Source of the DNA: Styela clava | Taxonomy: Eukaryota > Chordata > Ascidiacea > Stolidobranchia > Styelidae | DNA: 64,000 bases | Assembly: GCF_964204865.1 (NCBI RefSeq) | Contig: NC_135254.1 | Location: forward strand, 11,351,001-11,415,000 | Reading direction: 5' to 3' | Part shown: piece after piece, positions 11,747-22,264 of the stretch | How positions within the stretch are numbered: position 1 is the stretch's first letter | How the letters are laid out: each line of letters begins with the position of its first letter | The notes under the pieces: generated by a model | The model's input: only the letters and a program-made list of their open reading frames with translations | Told to the model about the DNA's origin: nothing | The model's database searches: none | Made by a program: the position numbers and the translations under genes

Positions 11747-12116
11747 TTTTAATGAAATTATGTGCCAAACAATTGTATTCAGCGAGATAAAAATTGAAAC
11801 TAACACGGCGAGGTCACAACTAGACAATGCGCAAAAGCAACACCGAAGGAAAGCCTTTTTCCCGCGTCCGCGTCTCGTTGCCTCATCGGAACTGTGAAAA
11901 ATATTCGAACGAATGACCTAAATGACGATATTATTAGGTCATTGCCGGTCATTGCTTAAACAGCCTTATTAGACAAAAAGGAAAAATGGATCGTTTTGAA
12001 ATTTTAATTTAAATTAGAAACTAAATTTCGACAACCACTTTGTTTATTTCATTCCGTGTTCATTGACATGTCGTTTACATTTTATTTTAGTTACGTTAAC
12101 CATACGTTATTATTAC

Positions 12117-12430
12117 TTATCGATCTTAAGATCGGTAAGTATGTTGATAGGTATTTTGTCTGTTTGTTTGTTTGTTTGTTTGTTTGTCTGTTAGATACAC
12201 GCGATATCTCACGAAAGCGAGGATGAATCCGCTCCAAATTTTGCATATGCATTCATCATATCTCGGATCAGAAGCCTATTGATTTTGGAAGAATTAGGTC
12301 GTATAATTAGCGAGTTATTAATTAATTAGTGATGGGACACAAGGTGTCAGTGTGGAATAGGAGCGCTGTTTTGGGGGATCCCCTAACTTTCGATCGATAA
12401 GTCTTCGGTCTCTGACCGATATTCTCGTTA
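12117..12430 (+). repeat. Dispersed repeat with (TTTG)n microsatellite
   Basis: A short inverted repeat (ATCGATCTTAAGATCGGTAA) precedes about seven TTTG units (12157-12188). Then follow CGCGATATCTCACGAAAGCG and the block shared in inverted orientation with 8301-8460 (GCGAGTTATTAATTAATTAG). Interspersed repeat, class not determined. Confidence 0.6.
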
Positions 12431-13974
12431 AATATTGTTACATTTTTGTTCTGAGTTTCCTTATCGCATGTAGTCAATTGAAACAATTTCGAGCACAGTA
12501 ATAGGTATAGGATGCTATTCGATTGCAACGGGTCATAAAAAGGGGGTTGATAAACATCATTATGCGGAAAAACTTCTTCTCGAAAATCGCTATGTCCTGC
12601 AGTCTGAGAAAAAAAGTGTCTGCTGATATTTCAATGCCGGCACTGTTTATAACCCGATAACGTAGTCCATAACGTATTGAAATTAAAACTATCATTTAAT
12701 AACAGCAGGTTTACTTAAGAAACTTCCATATCAAGCACATATTTTTAAAAATAAACTATAAGAGAATTCAGATTCAAATACAGATGGTCTCACTCAACAC
12801 GAACACTAAAAGTAACTATAGATACACAATCAACATGATCTATAACGCTGTCTTGAAATTCAAACGTCATATTACTTTCTACCGTCGATAGAGATTTTGA
12901 ATTCAACAAGTGAGCAATTGCGTGAGTACAAAATTGTACGAAAGAAAAGTGCCTCAAAGAGATGGTAGCCTGCTTGAGCATTTCCAACGCACTATCGTAG
13001 AGTTTATGATTCTCAATAACAATGGAAATATATATATAACGTAAAATGGTCACATAATCTTAAACTTGTGGACATTCCCAAAAAGTACAAGCGATTAATC
13101 TGGATAAAATTTGTTTTTTTTTATTGTTTTGAATTAAATCTAAAAAATAATTGATCCAATAGCCTACATTTTATTTGTTATCGTCTGGAAAAAGTGTGCA
13201 AGTTTATTTTTTGAAACTGACGTTTTACCGTTCAGCTTCTCATGTGGAGAAATTTTCCTATAGTTCTTCAACAGTCTTCAATTCTAATTTACTCATTATT
13301 GTCGTGATTCCGATTTATCGACGGAAAAATAGCAATTATATATCAAACTCTTTTTTTTTTTTTGGTAGGAATAAAAGCCAGATCAGATGGAAGGCGTTTG
13401 ATCACAAACCATTGTGAAGTTATGATTCCAAAAATCTCAATGAAAGATTATTTGGATGTGTTGCTGGCCTCTTGTTTTACATGCGATCTTTGATAATTTG
13501 AGCACAAAAAATATATAAATATGAAACCTTCATAGAAAGATATCTTGAATTGGCAAAATTTGATCAAAATTGTAAACTTGGCCCAAGTCAATAACAATTT
13601 TTTTATAATTTCGAAACAATTTTAATGATATCAAGTTGTGGGATTCAGGGGGTTCAAGCGACGCATTCTTAGAATGTCGTGATAGTAAGCGAACCCATTC
13701 TTAAACCTTGAGATACATTCACTATCCGAAATGAGCGAAGCTGTTGTTAGTGAGTTTGGTACAAAATAGAATCGGAATTTTTTCTAAATTTTAAATTGCG
13801 TCACTGTTTGGCTCCCATCCATATACAATCCACAGAATGTGAAAGGCAAAAAGAATTTAATTTGCAAAACTTTCTTGAAAATAAAGAAAAATCGGGCTGG
13901 CCAGCCGCTCATCGACTTTATTATCTGTGGGTGATAAAATAATGAATCCTTTTCATTGGCTAATGATCACGTTT

Positions 13975-14420
13975 TGAAGCGTCTTCATTATTGGACACGT
14001 TTAGTGGACATTCGTTTAACTGTGAATCTTAATAGTGAACTTGGGGGGTAGCTGACTCCGATGACCTTATGGTCGTATCGCTCTCCCAGTCTATACCAAA
14101 TTAACTTTGTGTATATTGTATATATTAATTTGTATACCATTGTTTGTTTTCCGGTTGACAAATCAATAAATCTCTCTCTCTCTCTCTCTCTCTTTCTCAT
14201 AACGATCGTTTTGTTGTTGTTGTTCTTGTTCATCGACACGTTTTGAAGAAACCGCTTTTCTCTTCGATTACTGGACCAATTGCTTTGAAATTTTCAGTGG
14301 TGAAAGATGGAATTTTTCTCCAGAAGTCTATAACTTTTATTTTTTGCTATGATGTCATCAAAATTATGTGGCGCTACGTGTCCATATATTTGAGCATAGC
14401 TCTCTTGTTTGCATGATGAC
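13975..14420 (+). repeat. Copy of a repeat shared with 17110-17600
   Basis: Blocks ACCGCTTTTCTCTTCGATTA, CTGGACCAATTGCTTTGAAA, TTTTTCTCCAGAAGTC and CGTGTCCATATATTTG recur in the same order at about 17240-17600. A shorter inverted piece is at about 7150-7215 in a SCAI intron (AAATTTCGAAGCAATAGGTC). Non-coding, moderately diverged. Confidence 0.6.
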
Positions 14421-14766
14421 GCTGTTGATGCAGGGCCGGATAACCCATTAAGCAAAATGAGCACGTGCTTAGGGCAGCAAGGGAAAGGGAGCACCACACA
14501 AATTTCAATTTCCATGGTCGAATTTTTATGACTCCGCAGTATCATGAAATAACTCGAATCGGTCTGACGACCCAACAGTTAATATTGGTCCGGTATCGAG
14601 CCCACATAGGCTAGCTAGAAACTTTTTTTTTTGAATACTTTTGCAATAAAAAGAATTGAACAAAGTTACTTCTGTCAGATAATTCAATGTGGTGGTCCAC
14701 GCACGACAATTGGGAATTAATTCCCATTGCGCCCCCTTGTTATTTTATATAAATAGTTTTCATTGT

Positions 14767-14955
14767 AACTTCAATACTGTTAAAAAGCGTCAGTCGTAAA
14801 ACGTTTAAATAGCATTTCACCATAACTCAATACTGTTACAAAGCGTCAGTTGTTAAACGTATAAATAGCATTTCACAGAAACTTCAATACTGTTAAAAAG
14901 CGTCAGTCGCTAAACGTGTAAATTGCATTTAACTGTAACTCTAATACTGTCAATA
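14767..14955 (+). repeat. Tandem repeat, 56-57 bp unit, about 3.3 copies
   Basis: Units begin AACTTCAATACTGTT, AACTCAATACTGTT, AACTTCAATACTGTT and AACTCTAATACTGTC at 14767, 14824, 14880 and 14937. Each contains AAAGCGTCAGT and a GTTTAAATAGCATTT-type segment. Units differ by a few substitutions. Confidence 0.85.
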
Positions 14956-15035
14956 TTCGATTTTACTGAAAGTATTAGTTTCACAACGCGAGACTAACTC
15001 TATATAGTGACATAGTCCTGCTCTATTAGGTGATC

Positions 15036-15136
15036 CCGGAGTATTCGTACCAAGATGGCGCACAACCTGGACATAGTATGGGTACCAGGTTAGGGTTGTT
15101 AAGGTTGTGCGTCATCTTGGCACGAATACCTCCGGA
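15036..15136. mobile_element. Hairpin MITE, short relative of copies 1 and 2
   Basis: The arms CGGAGTATTCGTACCAAGAT-GGCGCACAACC (from 15038) and GGTTGTGCGTCATCTTGGCA-CGAATACCTCCGG (to 15135) pair over about 32 bp. Between them is GGTACCAGGTTAGGGTTG, shared with the elements at 1236 and 5231. Confidence 0.75.
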
Positions 15137-15821
15137 GCGCCCTCTATTATGCTGACAGATTTGTGAGTGTATAATAATGCAGCGATGTTGTAGCCAAGGC
15201 TGAATAAACCATTGAGCAAAATAAACACGTGCTTAAGGCACCAATGTTACCACCACCACCACTAGTTACATACCTATTATTATCATTTACATATAAGGCA
15301 ACAAATTTTTAAGTGCTTATGGCTTCCAAAAGGCCATATGATTCGGCCCTGCCTGTATGGATGAAAATCAATTTCTTTTTTTTATTTGCGTGAAAGTGAC
15401 CAATCGAAAATAAATTAACAGTGACGTACAATTGCAATTTGCAGCCACTGAGACACTTCTTTCGCTTAGAATTGTTCAAGCATGGTTGTAAACATTACCT
15501 CGTTTTCGTGTAAGTTTTCAGTTGTGTTTCCAAATAATAGCTGTACATCAGATACCTTAATTGCCATGATATACTCCGAGGACCTTTAGTTTAGTTGCAA
15601 TAATCAAAAATTGATACCGTAAACGCTAAGATAGGCAAGCCTAAAATTAGCTATCAGTGCCTGTAAGTGGCACGTGGTTCAAGATTTTGAATAGAAATAG
15701 TTTGCAAACATGTGAGCCAGTTTGTAAGCGCCAACTCTCCAAAACACTTCCAAAATACAGGGAGAATTTTTGAGGGGTCAAGGTTCGGGCACACGTCCAT
15801 TGAAAACACAGAGCTATATAG

Positions 15822-16216
15822 AGGACTTGCACGGGTCACGTGACTTTGTTTACTGGACGGCAGAAAAACAAAAACGTCCAGTTGGCTCCTGTCAGTTGCA
15901 GGTCGGATTATACGTTTCCGTTTTGTTTGGGTGTGGAAAATGGTTATTTCGTATTGTACCGTTGGCTGTATGTATAGTATAGACAACGAAATGGATCTTC
16001 AGTTATATTCCACTTTTTCAAAAGATACCATCTATTGGCAGGACTGCTTGGTGTCAAGTTCAGAAGTCATCTCGCTTGTGTTTCACTGTTTGCGGACAGC
16101 ACTTCGTTGGTGGTGAGTGATAATGTGCCGTTATCAATTTCTTTAAATATTCATAAGCTTCCCCATTTCAAAGGGAAGAAGATGACAAACTACTGTTATT
16201 GGTAGGCCTACTTGCA
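15822..16216 (+). pseudogene. THAP-domain exon remnant with promoter, left inverted arm
   Basis: From ATG 15941 the + strand reads MVISYCTVGCMYS, then a degenerate FSKD segment, then, after a frame change, KSSRLCFTVCGQHFV before a gtgagt donor near 16113. C..GC, FxKD, W and C..HF are the THAP zinc-finger landmarks (DNA-binding domain of P-element-type transposases and THAP proteins). Upstream is GGGTCACGTGACTTTG, a perfect E-box palindrome typical of promoters. The arm is repeated in inverse at 19017-19450. A deletion of about 19 nt relative to the other copy breaks the frame. Whether the source was a host THAP gene or a transposase I cannot tell. Confidence 0.6.
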
Positions 16217-16375
16217 GACTTGACTTGTGTAAGGAATAAATCATCAATTGCCATAAGGTATTGTTTCCCTGGTTAGCAGGTAATCTATTAGTAAGTGTGA
16301 AAAGTTGAATAGATAACTAAAGTTCAACACCAGTCAGTGCTCATGCAAAAAATAACCAGAATTCAATTGAATTCG

Positions 16376-16640
16376 CTATCTAGAAATACGCTCGCCACCG
16401 CATCTCTGACCACCCTGGTAGTTTCACAGGTTTCAATCCCATGCGGGGATAGTTTTGTGCGAGAGGATTTCAGCTCTCCTCCCACTGAAGGTGGTTCACA
16501 CGTCCGCTGGTCAATTACGACATCCCCCACCATCAAGTCCATGCTTCTGAAAACAAATACCTGACTAACTAATCCCGACACAGAATGGTAATCGTACGAT
16601 GTTGCACCTTGCAATCCTCCCCCCATGATAAATCCTTTCC
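16376..16640 (-). repeat. tRNA-like SINE, left inverted arm
   Basis: Contains a tRNA-like portion with a B-box-like CAGGTTTCAATCCCATGCGG and the common family blocks ACCATCAAGTCCATGCTTCT and GACTAACTAATCCC. The inverted partner is at 18735-19016. Other family members are at 25528-25800, 29045-29345, 31355-31760 and 34720-34930. Confidence 0.65.
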
Positions 16641-18734
16641 TAAAAACTACCGATATTGGTAGGCATATTTGCGTTTCACATTAAAAGAAATCTTCATTAA
16701 TGGTCAGAAGGTGTTGTCTGATTGTTTCGTTAGTTAGCAGGTAATCTATTACTGATCTGATACACAAACTTGGCACTGTCAATTGATGATTAGTGTTTAA
16801 TTTCTTTTCAGGAAAAAGGAAAGAGAACCCATTATCAGCTGCTTATAAAAGCCATCAATATTTGAATTTTCGCCATCCCCAGAGAGGAAAAGAATAGTTA
16901 GAAAAAGAGGGATTTTAAAGAAAGGCAAAATGCAGGACCATTTCAACAAATTCTGTTAACTTATATGCGTTGCAATTTTGCAGTTGTTAGCATAAACATT
17001 TAATGTGTCTTTCGACTAGACCTACCACACTTTAAAAGAAGCCGCCTATACCCATTTTCATTGGAACCATAACACTGTAAAATATTTGATAGAAATTACC
17101 CCTAAAGAGTCATATCTTCCATTTGAAAGGGCTGTGGAGGCAGATCCATTTTCGGACACGTAGTGGACATAACGATCGTTTCAATGTTATGTTGGTCCTA
17201 TTGTTGTTCTTTGAAACTTTTTGGACATCTAGTGGGAAATCTAAAAAACCGCTTTTCTCTTTCATTACTGGACCGATTGCTTCGAAATTTTTACTGGTTA
17301 AAGATGAAGTTTTTCTCCAGAAGGCCATTACTTTTATTTATTTCAAATATTTCTGTTAGCTCTGTGAGATTTGTTTTTGTTTGGTATGACGTCACCGAAC
17401 GTTCTGCGGACGCATAGACGACACTCCTCTTCTTTTTGATCACGTGACATCGAACGTCGATGGTTCGTAACGAAGTCCTTACGGTACTTTGCTACGATTT
17501 TTTCCTTACGCTGATCGACGGTACGGTAAACCGTACTGTACTGCGAACAGACGTGTCCATATATTTGGGCGTAGCTGTCTTGTTTACTCTAAATTATGGA
17601 ATGTTACTTCCAGGTTATCTTATCCTTGCTTATAGATATCTTCATGTTAGTGACTCCAGCTGACCCATGCATGTCACATTGAAAATTCTCTTGTGTACCG
17701 ATAAAATTAAGCAGTTGGAGCCTTTAGACCTTGGAAACAGTCGAATCTGAGCACGATGTATTCATGTGAAACACGTAATATGCATTTATAAGCAGAAATA
17801 TCCCATCTTGAGCAGCACCGATTCACAACCTCCTGCCTATGGAATCAAAACATTAGACAAATTGGTGTACTGTGCGCATTCACAAATCTTTGCGAATCAA
17901 GTGTGCCTTTTGACTGAGGAAAATTTAGCATTGAAATGGTCAATCTCAATATAAACCTAGTATCTGCAGATAAAACCAATTGTTTTTTAAAAATACACTT
18001 TTGATGTGCTTTATTTTTCAAATATAATTTATGATTGCTGTAAAGTTTGTGATACATTTGGTACCATGGTTACCATATGCAAATTAACGTGGGTTACACC
18101 CCTCTCGAATAAAAGTTTAGACTCTTAAGTCATATCTCATAATATTCTTTAAACAAAAGGTTGCGGCTAGCCGGCTACCCATCAGAATTTTCTTTCAGAT
18201 CACAAATTCGCAATATTACGCTTCACTAAGTTTCATTTGCAACTGTATTTGGTTGTAGTATCGGTGTCCAACTTTAGACTGAAACCTTCACTACCAGACC
18301 CACCGAAACAAAAAAAAATTTCTTGATCGGGTCGTATTGAAGTTGCTTTCGTTCAAGCACAATGGACATTTATCTCCACCAATCCACAGTAATCACAAGT
18401 TATTTGTCATTACGATAAGCATCAATAAATGGATACTGAGGATGTATCATCAAGTCACGCAAGCTGTGGTCTTGTTGCAACTCATACTTTGCCATCCATC
18501 TATTCCATGGTCGCACCCATATCTGTAAGATAATGGATACAGATTCATTCGATATCATGATCCTGCACTAGCTTTGTAATAATTGTAGAGTTTTCATAAA
18601 ATCTAACGATCAAGTGGTGTGAAATTTATGTCCATATCCCACCACAAACACTAGCCGTAAATGAATTTGATTCCGGGTAGCATATATTTTTTTGCCAATG
18701 ACAATAAAAAGACATTTTGGGTCAGTTGTACAAG
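16641..18734. other. Central part of the inverted duplication, no gene seen
   Basis: AT-rich non-coding sequence. 16655-16770 partly repeats 16185-16300 (GGTAGGC block and TTAGCAGGTAATCTATTA). 17110-17600 is a copy of the repeat at 13975-14420 and includes one TGACGTCA at 17387. No transposase-like open frame of useful length is present. Confidence 0.5.
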
Positions 18735-19016
18735 CACCTTTAGGAAAGGAGGGGGGATGGTTGGGCTCGTACGACAGTCCACAGTCTCTCGTACGATTAC
18801 CATTCTATGTTGGGATTAGTTAGCCAGATATTTTTGTTTGTTTTCAGAAGCATGGACTTGGATGGTGGGGGATGGTCGTAACCGATCAGTGGTCGTGTTA
18901 ACCACCCTCAGTGGGAGTGGAGCTGCAATCCTCTCGCACATAACTATCCCCGCATGGGATTGGAACCTGTGAAACTACCAGGGTGATCAGAGATGCGGTG
19001 GCGAGCGTATTCCTAG
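18735..19016 (+). repeat. tRNA-like SINE, right inverted arm
   Basis: Reverse-complement partner of 16376-16640. It includes GGGATTAGTTAGCCAGATAT, AGAAGCATGGACTTGG and CCCCGCATGGGATTGGAACC (B-box-like on the minus strand). The junction with the neighbouring THAP arm (GATGGCAAGTAGCC) is the same as on the left side apart from an extra 160-bp insertion there. Confidence 0.65.
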
Positions 19017-19450
19017 ATGGCAAGTAGCCTAGGCCTACCAATAACAGTAGTTTGTCATCTGCTTTCCATTGAAATGAAGAAGCTTATGAATATTTTAAAA
19101 AAATTGATAACGGCACATTATCACTCACCATCAACAAAGTGCTGTCCGCAAACAGTGAAACACAAGCGAGATGACTTCTGGACTTGACACCAAGCAGTCC
19201 TGCCAATAGATGATATCCACATTGCACATCCGGATCTTTTGAAAACAGTGGAATATAACTAAAGATTCATTTCGTTGTCTATAGACTCTATACTATACGT
19301 ACAGCCAACGGAACAATACGAAATAACCATTTTCAACAGTCAAACAAAACGGAAACGTATAATCCGACTTGCAACTGACAGGGGCCAAATGGACGTTTTT
19401 GTTTTTTTGCCGTCCAGTAAACAAAGTCACGTGACCCGTGCAAGTCCTCT
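19017..19450 (-). pseudogene. THAP-domain exon remnant with promoter, right inverted arm
   Basis: Minus-strand partner of 15822-16216. It reads MVISYCSVGCTYS from about 19333 leftward. After an in-frame stop and a frame change it continues to QKSSRLCFTVCGQHFVDGE before a gtgagt donor near 19132. GTCACGTGAC lies upstream of the ATG (19429-19438). This copy keeps the segment missing on the left but has a stop and a small insertion of its own, so both copies are dead as written. Its antisense frame at 19275-19610 is open but is a shadow. Confidence 0.6.
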
Positions 19451-20175
19451 CAGTGATCGAAACGAGGAAAAAAATATGCCTTGTCATCGTTGCGTAAGGG
19501 TGTTGCATCAGCTGACGCGCGCCGGGAATATATTCCTTCAGTCACTGGTGATAGTCGAGTCATTGTTTTGTGTTCGGACTTTCGGTATAGCTCACTTGTT
19601 TTTGAATTGAACTCTTTGACTATGGGAGCGATTGGACTCGCATACGGGTTCATAAACATGTTGATTGTTTTCCAATGTACCGTTCTTTCATTTACTTATG
19701 GTCATAAATAAGTTACGGTACTAGTAACTACTTAAGGAAGGAATTTGTGAAGCTAGAGATTGGAAGAGAGGGTCCCGTACCGTAATTCCTTAATTACTGG
19801 ATCGCTCGAGTAATTCAGTAATCATTAGAAACAACCGGCATCGCTTCAATTCTGTAATAATCACTTACTGACTTAGCGGACAGTTTGACATTGGTGCCAC
19901 AATTATTCAGTACAGCAGCAGCAGTTGCTGTTTTTGTTAGATTGCTTTCAAAGTACTGCCCGATTGTAAATCGCGTTTTTCTGTGTTTGTTTTATTCTCT
20001 TTTGGTGGGCGGGCATGTACATGTACGCTTTTTAACTTTTTTTAAGTTATGCCCGTCACCCAGGTATCTCTGTATTTTGTTTGTCTGTTAACTTTTTGTA
20101 TTGTTTATGTCAGAGAACCAAAATAAATGATTGATTGACTTAATTGAACAGGGACGTAAGACAGTGTAAATAAGT
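19451..20175. other. Upstream region of LRRC58
   Basis: No gene. It presumably contains the LRRC58 promoter and 5' UTR; I see no decisive TATA element. An in-frame TAA nine bases before the LRRC58 ATG (20167) fixes that start. Confidence 0.4.
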
Positions 20176-21291
20176 ATGGCTGCCACTAATCAACCATATG
20201 CAGTTGATTTTTCATGGAAAGGATGTCAAGAATTTCCAGATTTTACCGTCACATGTCCGAGATGTTCTTCGGTTGAATCAGACTCACAAAAAAATGAGAA
20301 AAGCAAAACCTCATTTTGTAGATGGAATTCTTCGTCTATTACCTCTGTCACATCATTGGATATTTCACATAATTTGATACATAGGATTGACCCTTCTCGA
20401 TTTATGGGACTCGCAAATCTTAAAGAGTTGAATTTGAGTAGTAATAGATTGAGACAGCTTCCAGAGGAAATATGCTTTCTGACAAACCTGAGTGAGTTGT
20501 ATGCGACGAATAATGCTTTGGGTACTCTGCCGAAGAATGTGAAATATCTTAAAAAATTGGTGCATTTGAATTTAAGTGGTAACGCATTTAATGACATCCC
20601 TCCATCGAGTCTTGAAATATATTCTCTCAAAATTTTGCAACTTGGCGGAAACAACATTAAAGAAGTTCCTGCATCTATTACTAACTTACAAAGTCTAGAA
20701 GTTCTGTACTTGGGAGGAAACCATATTCAAAATATTCCTGCTGAAGTGGGTGAAATGAAAAGTCTTTCGAGTTTGACGTTGTGTGATAATAAATTATCTT
20801 CGATACCTACAGAACTTGTGAAATTACGAAATCTTCAGTCGTTGAGTTTGCACAACAATCGTCTCACTTATCTTCCACGTGAAATATTACAACTCGTTAA
20901 TCTTGTGGAATTGAGTCTTCGTGGAAACCCGATGGTTATGAGATTCGTACAAGAGTTATCATGTGATCCTCCTTCGCTCGTAGAACTCGCTAGTAGAACA
21001 ATTAAAGCCTTCAAGCTTGATTATATTGATTTGCCAAAAACACTTGTGAACCACCTTAATTCTGCCAAAAAATGTCCGAATCCTCAATGTTCCGGAGTTT
21101 ATTTTAATCAAAAATATCACCAGATTAAATTTGTGGATTTTTGTGGAAAATATCGTCTCCCTCTCATGCAATATCTCTGTTCACCCGAATGCATCTCGTA
21201 TTCATCATGTTCTTCAACAGCTAGTTCAGAAACAGAAAGTGAAGAAGAATTAGAGAACGGGGAAAGAATGAGAAGAGTCCTGCTTGGATGA
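20176..21291 (+). CDS. LRRC58: Leucine-rich repeat protein LRRC58
   Basis: Intronless 371-aa protein, the same length as the human orthologue as I recall it. About nine leucine-rich repeats of the SDS22/plant-like type span roughly residues 55-260 (LKELNLSSNRLRQLPEEI, LVHLNLSGNAFNDIPPS, LEVLYLGGNHIQNIPAEV, LQSLSLHNNRLTYLPREI). The C-terminal block has paired cysteines, CPNPQCSGVYF near 300-309 and FVDFCGKYRLPLMQYLCSPEC to about 339. These resemble a small zinc-binding module and are the most diagnostic part of the family. An acidic tail follows. The family is proposed to be a substrate receptor of a cullin-RING ubiquitin ligase; that role is from the family, not visible here. A TAA in frame just before the ATG supports the start. 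A possible poly(A) signal AATAAA is at 21840. Confidence 0.95.
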   Translation: MAATNQPYAVDFSWKGCQEFPDFTVTCPRCSSVESDSQKNEKSKTSFCRWNSSSITSVTSLDISHNLIHRIDPSRFMGLANLKELNLSSNRLRQLPEEICFLTNLSELYATNNALGTLPKNVKYLKKLVHLNLSGNAFNDIPPSSLEIYSLKILQLGGNNIKEVPASITNLQSLEVLYLGGNHIQNIPAEVGEMKSLSSLTLCDNKLSSIPTELVKLRNLQSLSLHNNRLTYLPREILQLVNLVELSLRGNPMVMRFVQELSCDPPSLVELASRTIKAFKLDYIDLPKTLVNHLNSAKKCPNPQCSGVYFNQKYHQIKFVDFCGKYRLPLMQYLCSPECISYSSCSSTASSETESEEELENGERMRRVLLG

Positions 21292-22264
21292 ACTTTATCT
21301 TGTTCTTCTCGAAATATAAAAACTGTGTGGAAATCAAAATGTACTCTGCTCATTCATTACATTGTCTGCATCAAGTATTATTAGGTCGTTGCTTTCTTAG
21401 TGAATTTGGTTTCAACTGAAAATTAAATTTAGAATCACATTTTGGGCTCAATTTTACTTGAATCCATACAATTAAAATTTTTTATTTAGGAAAATATTTG
21501 ATAAACTTATGAGTGTATTTTTATGTCATTATTGATTGTATATTTTGCTTTAAATGCTTCATCATGTAACTTTTATTCGTTTGTTGCTTATTTCTGGACA
21601 AATGCTCCTTTGTATAACTACCTAATTATTCATTAGAAATCTATTGTTCAATCCTTAGGAGGTTCGTTAAGTTCATTATACAGTGTTCTATTAGTACACA
21701 AAATTGAATCGAATCACTACCTCTTCTTATTACTAGTATGTAGGAATATTTGGAATGAAAATGGTGAATTGGTATTTCATGTGGAAGGTTATTCCAGGTG
21801 TCAGAAAAGTTTGAGAGATATGTGTCACTGTTAATATTTAATAAAAAATAATACCTCTTGATGCTAACTATTTTTGACTGTTTCAGACCCTAAGAGAGTG
21901 CCAAAAAATTTTAAAAATAATTCTTTTCACTATGATTAAGGTGTGTAGTTAATGTTGGAATCTATTTTTTTTTAATATGGGTCTTTGCAGTTTGTACTAG
22001 CATTGTCATACGCTATTTGCATGAAACAATTAAGTTAGTCAGTACTTCAACTTAATTCATAATTTGGTGCAATGAAGCGAATCCTATTAAATTGATCGCA
22101 ATATATTGAACTGTCTAAATGTAAATGAAATTCTACATTACGTTAAAGTATTGTTTGTTTCTGGCTTGCATTTATTAATTTATTTAATTCTATTGTGAAC
22201 TAATATGTGTTTGTTTTTGAATCTGTATTAGATTTCTTTAGTTTAGCATCTCATTAATGTCAAT
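21292..22264. other. LRRC58 3' UTR and GILT upstream region
   Basis: AT-rich and non-coding. The left part is probably LRRC58 3' UTR up to about 21.86 kb (AATAAA at 21840-21845). The right part leads to the GILT start; no clear promoter motif was found. Confidence 0.5.

Larger units (their letters stand above)
11747..15640. other. Gene-free stretch with repeats
   Basis: No supportable gene. It holds the dispersed repeat at 12117-12430, a (CT)n run near 14171-14195, a copy of a repeat shared with 17110-17600 (13975-14420), a 57-bp tandem repeat (14767-14955) and the hairpin MITE at 15036-15136. CAGGGCCGGATAACCCATTA at 14432, with CGGCCCTGCCTG near 15344, looks like the two ends of a further hAT-type element. 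A minus-strand open frame at 12790-13053 looks helical but has no recognised domain. Confidence 0.5.

Noticed and set aside
12790..13053. Minus-strand open frame with HKLYDSALEMLKQATISL
   Set aside because: It looks helical, but I find no partner exon or known repeat domain; chance cannot be excluded.
14168..14200. CT-rich run with an open frame encoding Ser-Leu repeats
   Set aside because: Simple-sequence microsatellite, not coding.
15654..15986. Minus-strand ORF of 110 codons and its relative at 19275-19610
   Set aside because: Both are antisense shadows of the duplicated promoter and THAP-exon arm; the meaningful reading is on the other strand.
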